20,685 bases of DNA from Candidatus Omnitrophota bacterium (lineage in GTDB: Bacteria > Omnitrophota > 4484-213): positions 1-20,685 of the forward strand of contig DAOWIN010000008.1 of NCBI GenBank assembly GCA_030640885.1, read 5' to 3'. The translations under genes and the position numbers were made by a program. Shown here one piece after another: positions 20,309 through 20,685 of the stretch. Below the pieces are notes generated by a model, which saw nothing but the letters and a program-made list of their open reading frames with translations, was not told the DNA's origin and searched no databases. Numbering within the stretch: the first letter of the stretch is position 1; every line of letters starts with the position of its first letter.

Positions 20309-20685
20309 TTAATAATTTACTACAGATTCAATTGCAAAATCGCCGGGCTTGAGTCTACCAGCATAATCAATTCCAGGTTGATACCAATCATCAGAAGCGC
20401 CTATACAAAAACCATTGGCATCAATGCGAGCGATGGGAATATCTTTTTTGCAAAAAGCAACTACCTGAGTTTCTCCCCGGGATAAGTTTCCATCAACCCA
20501 AGTTTCAGAGGTATTAGGAATGGTAAAAGGAACAAATACAGGTGAGGGGATAACTATTTCATCCTTCTGCACTTCATACACTGTTTTCTGAATCCCCCCC
20601 AAAGCAAAATAATAAGCCTTTTCTTTATCTACTGATTTTTCCTTAGTTAGCTTATAATGGCTATAAGACAATCTTACAATCCCTG
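20309..20685 (-). CDS. PilX/GspK-like minor pilin component (N-terminus cut by window edge)
   Basis: The frame stays open to the window end, so the real start and probably a hydrophobic N-terminal helix lie outside. The visible about 125 residues begin GIVRLSYSHYKLTKE and contain KAYYFALGGIQKTVYEVQK. This matches the region just after the membrane helix in PilX/GspK-like proteins (typically A.YLA.aGi..A..el). The remainder is a short globular domain with two cysteines. It overlaps nothing and ends 1 nt before the next prepilin gene, so the two form a minor-pilin operon upstream of the pilM promoter. The family call is moderate because the diagnostic N-terminus is missing. Confidence 0.65.
   Translation of the reverse strand, partial: GIVRLSYSHYKLTKEKSVDKEKAYYFALGGIQKTVYEVQKDEIVIPSPVFVPFTIPNTSETWVDGNLSRGETQVVAFCKKDIPIARIDANGFCIGASDDWYQPGIDYAGRLKPGDFAIESVVNY

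Overview
The window is AT-rich bacterial chromosome. It carries a cell-wall/division (dcw) block on the left and a type IV pilus block on the right, and nearly all genes lie on the minus strand. A secretin, an inner-membrane PilM/N/O/P-type platform and a membrane-anchored SurA-like protein indicate a diderm (outer-membrane) bacterium. The general look (AT-rich, cysteine-rich pilin, PilM-PilN fusion, short word repeats at gene boundaries, radical SAM genes among housekeeping genes) reminds me of uncultured candidate phyla such as Omnitrophota. That placement is an inference and is not proven by the sequence.

Left block, read right to left on the minus strand: mraZ, rsmH, ftsL, ftsI, three radical SAM/SPASM genes, then murE, which runs off the window at base 1. 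In most bacteria murE follows ftsI directly. Here about 4.4 kb separates them, holding three consecutive radical SAM proteins, the first fused to an HPr-kinase-like P-loop domain. No precursor peptide or PqqD/RRE-like gene is visible between them. This insertion is the best candidate for an undescribed system: a peptide- or envelope-modifying cassette wired into the cell-wall operon.

Middle: mraZ and a plus-strand SurA-N-like gene diverge from a compact promoter region. The two predicted -35 boxes overlap inside a palindrome. Three TGG motifs at 10-bp spacing, an MraZ-box pattern, lie just downstream of the mraZ -10. A structured leader of about 200 bp, with three inverted repeats and a possible 21-codon ORF, precedes the SurA-like gene. 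A solitary HicB-like gene follows.

Right block, read right to left: two minor-pilin-like genes (the first cut by the window edge), a strong promoter, then pilM-pilN fusion, pilO, a PilP/GspC-like gene, secretin, pilB and pilC. After these come a hendecad-repeat coiled-coil gene and a separately promoted cysteine-rich pilin. Together they would make the pilus alignment complex, outer-membrane pore, extension ATPase, platform protein and pilin subunits. No pilT or prepilin peptidase gene is in the window.

A recurring oddity is that many gene boundaries carry arrays of short degenerate DNA 'words', a different word family at different sites. In several places the arrays run into coding sequence: the ftsI start, the HicB-like start, the secretin signal peptide and the prepilin leader. 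No transposase, CRISPR array, rRNA or tRNA was seen.
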